NCBI GenBank assembly: GCA_959347315.1
Contig: OY365811.1
Location: 29,199,229-29,263,228, forward strand
DNA from: Bimastos eiseni
Taxonomy: Eukaryota; Annelida; Clitellata; Crassiclitellata; Lumbricidae
Reading direction: 5' to 3'
Length of the DNA: 64,000 nucleotides
Shown here in pieces: positions 1 through 12,300 of this stretch (the stretch's first letter is position 1; each line of letters begins with the position of its first letter). A program made the position numbers and the translations under genes. The notes below the pieces were generated by a model that had not been told where the DNA came from, did no database searches, and saw only the letters and a program-made list of their open reading frames with translations.

Positions 1-2107
1 ATTTACCCACATCCCCAAAAGTTAGATTATGTGGGTGCATACATGTTATATTAATAGACAAGGGTAGAAATCTATTTGTTTTAAATTAATTATTAGACTG
101 AAACTACACATAGATGTGTCGATGCTATATAGGGTTGACATTAATTTGATTTTTAATTTGGGAGTTTGGTCATTTATCATTTTATCGTCTCAAATTCATC
201 CACTTTATCGTCTTAGCATTCCAAATTCATTGCACCTGAATAGGGCGGCTTCGTGCATGGCTGTTGTGACATCAATGCAATACTTTTCATCAATCCAGCT
301 TCCATTTAAACACAATTTTTTTCATTACATCCAGCTTCCATTTAAACAGAATTCTTTTCATCTCATCCAGCTTCTACTTAAGCAGGAATCTTTTCCTCAC
401 ATCCAGCTAGTATTTATGTGTTCTTTTCATTACATCCAGCTTTTACTTCGGCATGATTCTTTTCATCAATCTGGCATCTGCTAAGTTATGGGACAGAGGT
501 CTGAATTTGGGACGCTAAAACGGTAAATTACCAGCAATTAGGGCATAACCTGAAATCGCCTTGGACATTCGCCTCGGCCGAATATTGGACCATTTGGAAG
601 TATTCGGCTCGGCAAATATTACACCCGTAAATAGCCAAAAATAACTTTTTTATAACATTTTTTTGATAAAATAATATTTTTTCATCAAATAAATTTAGCA
701 CTAACAGACTTACTTATAAGTTACTTACTAATTAAACAAGAACTTAAAATTCCATTGAATTTTCTTTAAAATAATGATGCTAATTTATATATTTTAATTT
801 CTTTAGGTTGCATTTCACAGACCTAAACGTTCTTTATTTAGCACATTCAGGCCGCCATATTGTTTACTACAGAGGAATGCGTTCTTCGTGATCACCAACA
901 AAGCTAACTAACATAATCAAAACAAAGCCAAACGTACCCGCTGAGCTTAACGATTCATTGGGTGGATTATATGCTCTCTGACACGAATTGCATTGCAGTT
1001 CAACATGTCAATATCGTTGGCGTTGCAAATACTCTACAACGCCCAGTGATAAGCTGATGCAAATATGTCGCTGGTTTCAGAAAGAATCAGGATGTTCAAC
1101 CAGAAGGGCCTAGCACGAGAAAGATCTGTCGATTTATACTCACGTGTCATTTCAAAACGGCCAATCACGGCGCGCCTACCCTTACACTAAATATCCGTCG
1201 CTATCTGGATTAGAATGCTTGGTAAAAAAATTGTTAACTGAAATTCAGTCAATTTTGCATATTCACCACGTTCACAAAATCTGGCAGATTCCGTTTAACC
1301 AGAGTGTTATAGTTCAAAATGAAAGTGCTAAACATTCAAACCCGAAGTCAAATAACTGAGCGATATTTAAAACACGATCCGTTTGGCTTCATTAAAACGC
1401 AGTTCACACTGAATCTGAAACGTTGAACTAAAATGAAACACGCAAAACTATTGCAACTGTTTTTTATTTTACGTACCTTTGATACTTAAACATTTTATCC
1501 CATCAATTCAACCGCCATTTAAATGTTTTCCTACAAAGAGTGACTTCCAACGACCTCAAATACCGGTGGTTATTTGGTGATTTCCCTCTTTGTCGCCGGT
1601 AACTGCGCCACCGTCGTTAAATTATAATGTGCGTGGTATTTATGGCGTAAGTAATAATTGTAATTTTTGGCAACACACAAAATGCACAATGCAACCGAGT
1701 TTAATTCTTATTACTATGGCCCAATAAATACATGTTGTTGAACTTATTGAAGTCTGTAAATGTCTGTCCGAGACCGATTAACCAATAAAAGTAAGTAAGG
1801 GGCATACGTATATGTGACAAAAGTTGTGACACGTTAGATTTGCAAACTCTGCCAGAGAAAACCATTTACCAGTACTAATCGCCAACAAATAGATGGCAAT
1901 GTTTCTGATATTATATAGTGTTGTGATTTGAGCAGTAAAATATATTCTTCGTTCATTGCACTCTACCTTCTACCAGAGATGGGAAACACCTTGATCTTTT
2001 TTCAACAAATTTTCTGCGTTTATAGCTCATTAGGTATTTTAGGTTCTTAATGTACGCATAGTCTAGCTGCAAACTTGACACAAAATTTTGACCCAGAAGT
2101 AGTGATG
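1..2107. other. Non-coding leader region
   Basis: Apart from the 36-bp tandem array at 277-475 and a CGGCCGAATA-type repeat fragment near 560-620, I see no gene. The small open frames have low-complexity or repeat content and no family resemblance. Confidence 0.6.
277..475. repeat. Tandem array, 36-bp unit, about 5.5 copies
   Basis: The phrase ATCCAGCTTC(C/T)A recurs at 293, 329, 365, 401 and 434, giving periods of 36, 36, 36 and 33. Each unit carries TTTAA/CTTAA and TTTTCAT. The reverse complement matches the array at 42560-42905, so the two are inverted copies of one satellite type. Confidence 0.8.
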
Positions 2108-2581
2108 TGCGTCAATTTGTCATACGTATTCGTATTCATATTCGCATATCACATTCGATTGGTGAGTGATATCCCCAATAATTATAATTGCATCGGTTTT
2201 CACTGTGCATGTGAAATACTACAAGTTTCAAAGCCTAGGTGACCTACTCATCCCCTACACATCTTAAAGCGCTTTACAAGGCCTATTACCCATCTAAAGG
2301 ACTACGAAAAACACCAGGTGCTGGAACGTTTCAATCATTAATGCTGCTGTGGTAGCACTATAAAGTGCCCATATCTTTGCATTGATTTTCACAGCATTAT
2401 AGCATAGTACAAGTTTTCAAACCTAAATGACATACTCAGCCCCTATATATCTTAGAGCTATTCACCAAGCCTATTATCCATCTAACGGACTCCCTAAAAC
2501 ACCAGGCACTGGAACGTTTCCGGAGGGGACTCTGCAGAGTCCGGGAAGACTCTGTAAAGTCTGAGGGACTCTTTAGGATCC
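2108..2581. repeat. Left arm of a long inverted repeat (474 bp)
   Basis: Runs from TGCGTCAATTTGTCATACG to CTTTAGGATCC and is the diverged reverse complement of 4883-5358. It contains two related subunits with a period near 187 bp, each ending AACACCAGG(C/T)(A/G)CTGGAACGTTTC, followed by short GACTCTG(C/T)A-type palindromic repeats. Confidence 0.85.
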
Positions 2582-4780
2582 ATGGAATAATAAGCTAACA
2601 GTCCGGCGCAGCAGGCGACATTTACTTGGCTTCAGCCTAACGATTACTCCGTGCCGGCGCTCGAGCACCATCTTCAAGCGACCCAAATGTTGGTGAGACG
2701 TCTCCCTCCCCAAAATGATCACGTAATCCAAATATACAAGGCCGACCTCAAAATTCAGTTCGGAAAGGGCGATGTCCATGGACTTCTGAAACGTAGCGGG
2801 CGCGTAACAGAGCCCGAAGGGTATCACCTTCTATCGGAACGTACCCCTGCGAGTTACGATTGCCGTTTTATCGTCGTCCTCGGGGTATAAAGCCACATGT
2901 TTTTAACCGCCACGTAGGTCCAACGTGCTGAAGCAACCACCATCAACATGGCCACTTCAACACTCAACTATTCGGGGAAGCGGGTACGAATCCTTTTTCG
3001 TCCGCTCATTCATTGTCTAAAATCGACACAGAACCGTAAAGTCTCGTTCTTTTTATGGACCATCACTACATTGGACGCCCAGCCCTCCGACAGCAGGTTC
3101 TATCCGCGCCCCCGCTAGCAGCAAGGCATCTAGCTCCTCGTCTATGGCCACACGATGTGGGAGCGGCTGCTATCTTAAGGGCTGCCTCACAAAGACGTGT
3201 TCCCCATGACAATCATGTGCTTCAGCACCGTTGTCCTTCTCAAGTCTAAATCCCCCTTAGAAAAAAGCCCCGGTTCGACCGAAGCAATTCCCCCAAATGC
3301 ATCCTGTTCTCGGGAATCACCTCTCCCGGAGGGTCCAATAACATCTTTCCATGCGGTCGGGCTCTCGACCCGCATCGGCCTCCCTGCTCCTCTACCTTGA
3401 CCGGGTGCAGACCCGCAATCGCCTGATCTTTGCCGAGCTGGACAGGGTTGTTACATAAGTTCACTACCCTCACTCTGGTCACGTCCGAGTTGTCGTCCAC
3501 AACGACTCGCCCGAGACGAACTTCCGGCCATGTTTATTGGGACTCGGTCATCCAAGCCAGCGCTACAGAAGTCAAATCCCCGTGCATCGTTCGCACGGGA
3601 ACGTAGCCCTGACATTTTGCGAGAACGACCACATCCTCAGCAACGGCTACTCGCTTGCACCACACAGACCCGCGAACCTTCACCAAAGGAATACGTTAGC
3701 GATTAACAACTTATGCCCTAGACCCGAAATATAAGCGACAGCAATGCTCTCTGAGCCAGTCCATGCCAAGCATTATCTTCGATTATCTGGTCATGCGAAA
3801 AACGCACTGGAGATTGGAAACCCTCGTCGTACCTTATGCGGCAACCTAAGCTCCCCGAGGACAGTAATGTTGGACCCGTTAACAGTCATCAAGAACCGAT
3901 TACAGGGCTCTACCCCAACCACAGAAGAAACCGGCTTGAGGTTTACCGCAGACCCGTTGTCAACCAGGGGTAGCTGTTGGCGTCCGTTCAATGTTCTTCG
4001 GACATAGACGGCAGTGATGTCCCTAGATTCTGCGTTCTCGGCCTCGTAGCATGGTTCACGACCGCTGACTACGAATTCGTCATCTCGGCATTTTCAGATT
4101 CAGCGTCGTCGCTCCGGCGATCCCGTCTATGCTGGCATTCGGGGACGAAGTGACCGGTCTGGCCACAACTAATGCAGGTCAACGCCCGTACTTGCCGGTG
4201 GCTGTCAGCGAGACGAACGTCCAGACCGTTGTTCTCCGACGACATGTTTCGGCGTAAGCCGGTCTCCACCCGTCCCGCTCGATGATCGTCCGGCGGCTTA
4301 GTTCGACTCATCAGCTCCCGGAGTTACCAATCGAACTTGGCCACCAAGTCCCATTGCCAGCGTCGCAGTCCCTCTTGTTGTTTGGTCAGGAAGCGCTCCA
4401 CCCAGGCCTGTAGCCTGCTATCCCCGACTCACTCGGTTACATCAGCCTCGGATCGTCAAAGTCGATACTTTCCAGCAGTCTGTTCTAAGCGACCTGTGTA
4501 CTCTTCGTTTCTTCCTGCCCGGACGGCATCGAACTATCGGTTGGCAGCTCGGCGAAGTCCAGAAGATTGTAGATGATCGTTCTCCCGTCGTCTCCTACCG
4601 CTGCCGAATCGAACCTGAGACTTCATTCCACTTCGGAGGTACCAATCTGTGGCTTACCTCCTTCCCGTTCGAGTTTTGGCGATTGTCTGGCAGCATCAGG
4701 GTACGGCAATACGTCCGGGGAAACGACTCGAACAACAACCTTAGAAGAAATGGAAAAGACTGCCTGACTGCACAGAACTG
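2573..4780 (-). mobile_element. Degenerate Ty3/Gypsy-like retrotransposon fragment (gag knuckle, protease, RT)
   Basis: On the minus strand, in element order: a gag-type CCHC zinc knuckle (C-I-S-C-G-Q-T-G-H-F-V-P-E-C) near 4180; a retropepsin-like L-V-D-N-G-S-A motif near 3970; then reverse transcriptase signals including C-V-D-F-R near 3030 and P-F-G-L-C-Y-A-P-A-T-F and L-V-Y-L-D-Y in 2573-2827. Stops and frameshifts separate the parts, and the catalytic YxDD is altered to YLDY, so it is dead. RNase H and integrase are absent: pol breaks off just where the left inverted arm begins. The whole internal segment sits between the inverted arms rather than between direct LTRs. Confidence 0.8.
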
Positions 4781-4882
4781 AGCTCTTATTCATAGCCTAG
4801 GACCTTGCCCACAGACTCCCCCGAACCATACAGAGTCCCCCCAGACCCTACAGAGATCCCCCGGACCGTACAGAGTCCTTCA

Positions 4883-5358
4883 GGATCCTAAAGAGTCCCA
4901 TACACTTTACAGAGGCTTCCCGGACTCTTGACAGAGTCCCCTCCGGAAACGTTCCAGTGCCTGGTGTTTTAGGCACTGTTTTAGATGGCTAATAGGCTGT
5001 GTAAAGCACTTTAAGATGTATAGGGGCTGAGTACGTCACTTAGGCTGGAAACTTGTAGCTTATCGCATGCACCATGAAAACTAATGCAAATGTATGGGCA
5101 CTTTATAGTGCTACCACAGCGGCATTAATGATTGAAACGTTCCAGCACCTGGTGTTTTTCGTAGTCCTTTAGAAGGGTAATAGGCCTTGTAAAGCACTTT
5201 AAGATGTGTAGGGGATGAGTAGGTCACCCAGGCTTTGAAACTTGTAGTATTTCACATGCACAGTGAAAACCGATGCAATTATAATTATTGGGGATATCAC
5301 TCACCAATCGAATGTGATATGCGAATATGAATACGAATACGTATGACATGTTGACGCA
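4883..5358. repeat. Right arm of a long inverted repeat (476 bp)
   Basis: Mirror of 2108-2581 from GGATCCTAAAGAGTCC to ATGTTGACGCA. Both outer and inner ends correspond, so the arms are of equal extent. No obvious target-site duplication could be fixed by eye. Confidence 0.85.
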
Positions 5359-6136
5359 CAATGACCATGAAGTAGCGTATACATGAAGAACAAACAACGC
5401 AGTCTCGATTCCAACCACATTGTGTATGGCTGGGTGCACTGCAAAGTTCGAACTAAAGCAAAAAGCGCTACATCAGGCCTAGCTAAAAGCACAATAAATT
5501 AATAGCAACAAAAAGATAAGAAACCTAAAGCTTAAATTTTGAATTTTGAGGATACGTAGGTCTTATAAAAAACTATGTTTTATTAATCGAATTTAACAGC
5601 CCTGGTTTTCACTCGCATGTAAGACTGTAGTTTTATATGTCTGTCATTGGTTAATATCAAGCAACTGACTGACTGATCAATCATTCAATCAACTAAAGCT
5701 GTTATGAATGATTTCTTCACAGATATGTAATGTCTGGTATACAGTTGAATTTTCCAGTTTTTGAAATGCCATACGAGTCTCTGAAGCTTTGCACCAAAAG
5801 GGTAACATTACAATGAGTGATGAGCATATACAAAATGACTGAGAGACCAATGCAGCTCATCATTATAGTGTTAAACTGCACACATTATACTGCCCATGGC
5901 AACAATATGGATCAAATCATCAGTCGCCAGACAGACTCCATCATTACAATTAATTCAATCAATTAAAACCATCTCAAAAATTATTCCTAAATATATGTTT
6001 GGAGTAATTAGTTTACAGGTCTAGAGTGTGCACGCAGAATCTTCAAAAGTTGTGCCATAAATATTTTGTGTCTGCATAACAATAAGAAGACACAAATCGA
6101 TACAATTGCAAATTTGTTTTTGCAATTTGTTTCATT
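5359..6136. other. Non-coding region downstream of gene 1
   Basis: No gene seen. It should contain the 3' UTR of gene 1; the only minus-strand AATAAA I found is at 5579-5584, 550 bases past the stop, so its use is uncertain. Confidence 0.4.
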
Positions 6137-9100
6137 TCAGATCCAGCATTTAATTTTGAAAAACTGTTGCATCATTGGGTCATCAACATGTTTTCCATTA
6201 ACACCAGCATACAGATGCTTCAGGAATTCAGTCTTGAACTTATTCTGCAGTGTCTCCACATACTTTTCAAGAGAAGCTAAAACAAAAACAAACAGATGAG
6301 GAGCAGATCACTCTGGATCATCAGTATATGTATACTTTTACCAAGGATGTGGTCTCGAGACCGCGGTCTTGGTCTCGAGATGGTCTCGAGACCGGAAAAC
6401 TGCGGTCTTGGTCTTGAAGGCATCGGTCTTGGTCTTGGTCTCGGATGCGTCGGTCTTGGTCTTGGTCTTAAAGGAACGGTCTTGGGAATGGTCTTCGTCT
6501 TAGGCTAGCGTTGTTGGTCAATTGCCGTATCAGAGCAATTTCTTTGATATTTGTCGGTTATTTTCGATTAGAGACACCGGTGTTTAGACCATCTATAAAC
6601 ATATAAATGTTACTGTGGGCAAAAAATGCATTTGCAACAGAACCAGCCATTTCAAAATTTGCTTTCACAAATTTCAAGGTTCTGGAACAATCTAATAATT
6701 ATGTGGTCAGCCTCATTTAGTCACTATTAACCAACAATTCCAAGTACAAGTAGGCTTACATCATTCAAACGTAACGTTCATCTACTTGTCTTAAAGTATC
6801 TAGCTAGTATTTAAATCATATAGTGTAAGTAATTTATAGTGTGATATTCTCAGGCCGAAGCCAAGGGCTGAACCCGCAAAGTTCAGACTGGCAGGTAAAA
6901 CTGTTTCTGGACCATTATTAAGATTAGTAATCGTCAGCAAACAAGTTAATGTTTTAATCATGGTATTCCGTTTTAGCGTCTTAATAGATTGAATTGTTTA
7001 TTAAGAAGAGCATTGGTCTTGGTCTTGGTCTCAGTCCCTAGGTCTTGGTCTCGGATCACCCGGTTCTGGTCATGGCCTTGGTCTCGGACCACCCAGTCTT
7101 GGTCTTGGACCTCTCGGTCTTGGTCTCGGTCTTGGTCTCGAGGTTTTGGTCTCGTGCCCAACACTGACTTTTACTTAGTCTGGATCATCAGTATATGTAT
7201 ACTTTTACTTAGTCTGGTATACCCATATCCCAAATGTTTGCTTTAGGGCACCATATCTGAATCAAATTAACCACTTCCTATGAAATCTCACAGTATGCGT
7301 GCAAATGTACTACTAATTTAGATATCACATGCACTTTTCATGTACGGCTTCATTGCAGTTACATCACAGAGGTTGTCAGATCTTGTCTCTGATGACCTCT
7401 GCTGATAGAGACCAATGTTTCCTCAAATTTAATGGAGATTATGTGCAAAATGTGCAAAGTCTTATAAATTGTTCATACTTTTGCGTGCAGGTCTGAGATG
7501 AGTGTGATGATAGTTATTTATTTATTACCGAAATTTGATACCACCCTTCTTCCAACATTTTTTACTCAGAAGTGCACAGACGGCGCAATTACAGTTGTAC
7601 TGCAATTGTGCATGAAAGACTTGCTCAAGGTCCTTACACAGTGACTCCCGGACTAGGGTCGAACCCGCTCGCTCAGCGCACACTGAACGTTACGAGCTGA
7701 CCGCTCTAACCGATCGGCCACTGTGCCACAGTTATATTAAGACCATGTCTAAAAGTCTATTGTGATAAGTTCTGATAACCTAAGATAAATAAGGGGACAT
7801 AAGGTATGCCACAGCCAGCTAGGAGACTCGATTTAGTTTGTGAGCGCACACTAAATTCTTGTGTGTTTTGGCTCCATGATCCATTACTGCATCACGTGAA
7901 ACTATACTTTAAATTGCAATTCACTACAGAGATCCAGTCAAAATCCACCAGGCAAATTCCATAGCTTTGAAAGAGACACAAAGAATGCTGAGGAGTCCAG
8001 TATCATCCCTTAACCTCTCTGTAACCTACTTTTCAAGGAAACCTCATCTGATACATACCTAGTCCCATGATCCTGCCAAGCGAAATCATGTTGGAGAGCA
8101 GCCTTGAGTCATCATACTTTTCTGCCTTGAAAAGCAGCCTGACTATTTCGCCAAAGATGTAAGCATCGTTGAATGTTGGATTTGGTGGAATTGGAAACTT
8201 GCAGTAGACGTCAACAGCACCGAGTGGATCTGTCTCTGCCAACAACTCCGCAACTTCTATGTACGCCGAATGTTCCTGGAAGAAATACAAATAATGCATG
8301 TAAATGGCTAAGACAGTAGTGGCATCTAACCCCTTTCCCCACCTGGAATGGGATAAAAAATCGCACTCAGCTCAACTTATGTATGATAGTCGATGAGAAC
8401 AATCACATTACCAGAAATAAACTAACCCAGTTAATCAGCTTATGCCCAAAACTTTTTTAAATACACTTTTGGCAGCTGTGGAAGATCATTCTCCTGCCCC
8501 AGTCCCATTGGAAGACACACACCACTGCAAGAGAGCACTGCATTTTAAAAATTGTTTTCATGATGGCAATTTTTTAACAAGGTATTTGTTTAAAGACAAT
8601 GACTTGGTTGATGGCTAAACATAATCATTAACCATTGTGTAGCTGGTAGGTGTGCCTATGAATCACTTATTGTATTGGCTATTCACAGCTTCATCTACAG
8701 TCAAGACTAAGGTTGTCAAAAAATATTGAAATCACGGCACGGGTATCCGTCAATCCGCAAACCGGGTACTGGATACCCAACTGCGCGGACATTTTGTTAG
8801 GAAATGTAGGAAATTGCTATTTTTACGGAATGTTGGGCACCCGACAACCGATTTCATTGCCCTGGCAGTCAGCTAATATGATCAACAGAAGGTTTCTGGT
8901 ATTATGTACAGGCAAAACGCACAAAATGCGCATTTTTACGGAATGTCGGGCACCTGAGAACCAATTTCATTGCCCGGACAGTCAGCCTCGGGCAGGTACC
9001 CGGATACTCGTTGACAACCTTAGTCAGGACACAATACTATGACTTAGCTTTAGCGCCAAATTGAATGCCGATCACTTTGGTGTTATAAGAAATGATACTT

Positions 9101-9358
9101 ACTTTTGCCTACCATAGCAAATGCCAATTTATCCAGGGTGATTGCACAATATGGCACCCACTTATTTTAGTGCTTAAGCAACGTCACTGACCTGTGGTGC
9201 CATACTGATGGCTTCCAGGTAGTATTTCTTGACTTCAGACAGATCTTTGGCACCGCGTGACAGCGCTCTCGCAAGGCCTAACCTTGGATGAAAGCTTGCT
9301 TGGTTCACTACTGCCATACTGCTCTGATCCACGACAGTTGACTCGGCTGCAGGTTTGG
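6137..9358 (-). CDS. Gene 1, exons 16-18: C-terminal TPR-like block and conserved tail
   Basis: Exon 16 (9358-9192) reads H-P-R-L-G-L-A-R-A-L-S-R-G-A and K-Y-Y-L-E-A-I-S-M-A-P, a TPR-like unit. Exon 17 (8275-8059) continues with Y-I-E-V-A-E-L-L-A-E-T-D-P-L-G-A-V-D-V-Y-C-K-F-P and E-I-V-R-L-L-F-K-A-E-K-Y-D-D. Exon 18 (6276-6137) lies 1.8 kb further on, has a clean GTTTTTGTTTTAG acceptor and encodes SLEKYVETLQNKFKTEF, then LYAGVNGKHVDDP and a final FFKIKCWI before TGA. Its phase fits exon 17 exactly. The aromatic/Cys end and dense conserved-looking residues suggest a functional tail. A SINE and a MITE lie in the introns. Confidence 0.75.
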
Positions 9359-12300
9359 CTACAAATATTCAGCGTTGGCCAGTGACAAAATGACTGAGAC
9401 CACAGTCACATTATATGTATATCAAATTTCTACAATATAACCACAGTCATCAGTTCTGTGACAAATTTAATACTAATCTTTTTTGAATGGTACTAAGAAT
9501 GTCGTTATTTTATAATTGAAAATAATAATTATTTCCGTGCTATGTATGGCATGTATGCATAAATTATATGAAAACAAATGCTATGTATGCATACATTATA
9601 TGGTTAATTTGCCATGTATGCATAGCACAGCAATAATCCAAATACTGAGTTAGAAATACTGAGTTAGACCTTGTGGTAATCAGAGGAAGCTATGAAAATT
9701 GGACTTTTAAGCATTCAAGGATAGTTTGAAATGTTTTAAACATGGACTACACATCCTCTGAACCACTTAAAACCCTTGTTACATTATATTAATAAAGTGC
9801 ATCTGTAGAATCATTTTAGTCTTAGATGAGATAGAACATCCTACTCTCTGGCTCTGACTTTCCTTCGGCTTTTGGTACAGCAAGAGCAGAAGCAGGTGTG
9901 GCAGAAGTGATACTCGAATTGGATGCTGCTGCTTTACCTGGACCTTTGCCAAGCACAACCTGAACACAAATACATTTAAACCAATGAAAGATGAATAAGA
10001 ATAGCAGAAGTGTAGCAGCAGAGACTAAATATACAAGCAATACCCACTGAAGACTAAATACAACACACTTCATTAAGATCTGAATTCTGAACATCAGAAC
10101 ACAGCTCCAAAAATTAATTCACCTATAGAATGTACACTCATTGTAATTAAGCTCCCATACAGCAGGTCATAGCGAGTTTCTGGTGTCGATGCAGAATATA
10201 ACACAATGCACCTAACGTAGTGTAATTCATAGTACCATGATAGCACTGGTATAATTTTAAATAATGTACAGTAATGTAACGAGACAGTAAATCAGCAGAC
10301 TGAAGGCTTAATTTTAAAAGGCACATACCAAAGTCTTTCCAGAACCTGAAGCAGCTCCTCTTCCCACGCCTCTTCCCGTAACACCTCCACGTGTTACTGC
10401 AGCCTTCCCTTCAATAAAAACATAGAGAACATATTGAAACTTCCTTATCATGCTTATCGAGAACATGATTTCTGACATGACATACTGAAGGACATGCATT
10501 GCAAAATAAAAATCCAAGTTAGAACAAAACCCAATCAGAAGACTAATTTGTTATAAATATTCTGCTTATAGATTTCATTGTATAATACTTAGTATATAAT
10601 CATTCCTCTTACAAGACAAACACATATATCATGTAAATTGTTCACAGGATACAATGTGGATAATGTTTCATTTGAAACATGAAATGTCATTGTTATGTCC
10701 CTCAAATCTTAGCAGCGGGGGGCTGTACCGAATATTCACTCTGTATTCGCTGTGGAGCCGAATAGTGGATCAAACAGCTATTCGGTATTCGGACGAATAG
10801 TAGCGGTCGGACCGAATATGAATAGTAGTCACGTGACATCTGCTTCTGCACAAATGGCGACTGCTACATCGAGTGGACTGAAGTAACTCTCTGTCGCTTG
10901 GACCACGGTATCGCAGTGTCAACCATCTAATTTCTAAGATTAGTTATATTAGTTTCATTCCTGGTTTACACAGACTGGCACAAGGATGCAAAAAGTACAT
11001 GTAGTTAATTGTCTACTTTTCATTTATGTATTAAATTTACTGAACTGAAACTTTTGCTCACATTTTAAATTTTGAAATTTGTTGGTAGACGTATTTTATA
11101 CACTATCCGTATTTGTATTCGGCCGAATAGTTGGTCCAATTAGTCGTACTCGGCCGAATAGTGAAAATCACCTATTTGGTACAGCCCTATTTATAGCAGA
11201 CCATATCGGCTAATGCACAGGACAGATGGGTGTTCGAACGAACGGTTAGTTGGACAATTGAACGAACAGACTGATGTACAAATTTAGTTAGACAAAAGGT
11301 TTCTCCTGCATTTGTCTGCTTTACATGAGGTCCGACATGGACTTCATGTTAACGGACTCACTCCACACTGTACGTCACCTGCTTAACAGTGTTGACTTGC
11401 ATCAGTGAATTTTTTATGGCACCTTATCTATAAATAATTACCCACAGGCTAAAGAACTTCCATAACATAACCTAATAACATATTGAGGAAATAAAAAATG
11501 CCAAGGTTCTGCCAAAAGCCATTGATTTTAATGCTTATTAAAAGATAAATCACAAAAGCAACATAGAAAACAATGAGAACTTTTCTAGTTGCAATTAGTA
11601 GATGAAAGATTGATTACTCAAATTCAAAAACCATACCTTTTAGTGCAGGTCCTGAAAGAGATGTGGCACTTGTTTTAGGTGAGATCTTCCCAGGGCCACC
11701 AATAGAGACCTTTGCACCTCCTCTGCCTCCAGCTGCTGGTAGCACTTTGTCAGAAGGTGAACTTAGTGGCACTTTGCCAGAAGTTGAAAGTGGTAATTTA
11801 CCAGGAGTTGAATTTGCTGGCACTTTTCCAGGACCTAATGATTGTTCCACATTCAGTTTGCTCTCAGTGACTTTCTCCTGCCACCATTTCTGATCTAAAA
11901 ATTTACATTCCTCACATACAACTGTGCATGAAAACTATGATCAAGTTCCATTTGTTAAGCACACTGTGCCATTTGTTAAGCACACTGTTCCATTTGTTAA
12001 GCACATCGCAACTGTAAATGATGAATATCTAACTTATTCAGATGATGACATAGAAATTGTTGTCAAAACAATAACAATTACCATTACATTTACAATGGAA
12101 ATTTTCTAATCCATGACTGTTAAGACCAACTCTCTTTTGTTAATGACCAGTTTATGAATCTCTTATGTAGTCCCATCGATTGATGTCTAGTGCCTTATTA
12201 GAAAAAGGCATTATAGAAGTTATTGTATTAGATGAGACTAGGTTGTTCAGAGTCTGCATGTATCGACAACAGATTATCAATAACACATAAAATACAACAG

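Noticed and set aside
116..484. 122-codon open frame
   Set aside because: It is the translation of the 36-bp tandem array; its repeating IQLPFK-like residues follow the DNA period.
6296..6508. Gly-Leu repeat frame
   Set aside because: By-product of GGTCTTGG hexamer periodicity in a dispersed repeat, not a gene.
7640..7730. tRNA gene
   Set aside because: Has A- and B-box sequences but no closed acceptor stem, and shares its non-tRNA flank with 31290-31513, so it is a SINE head.
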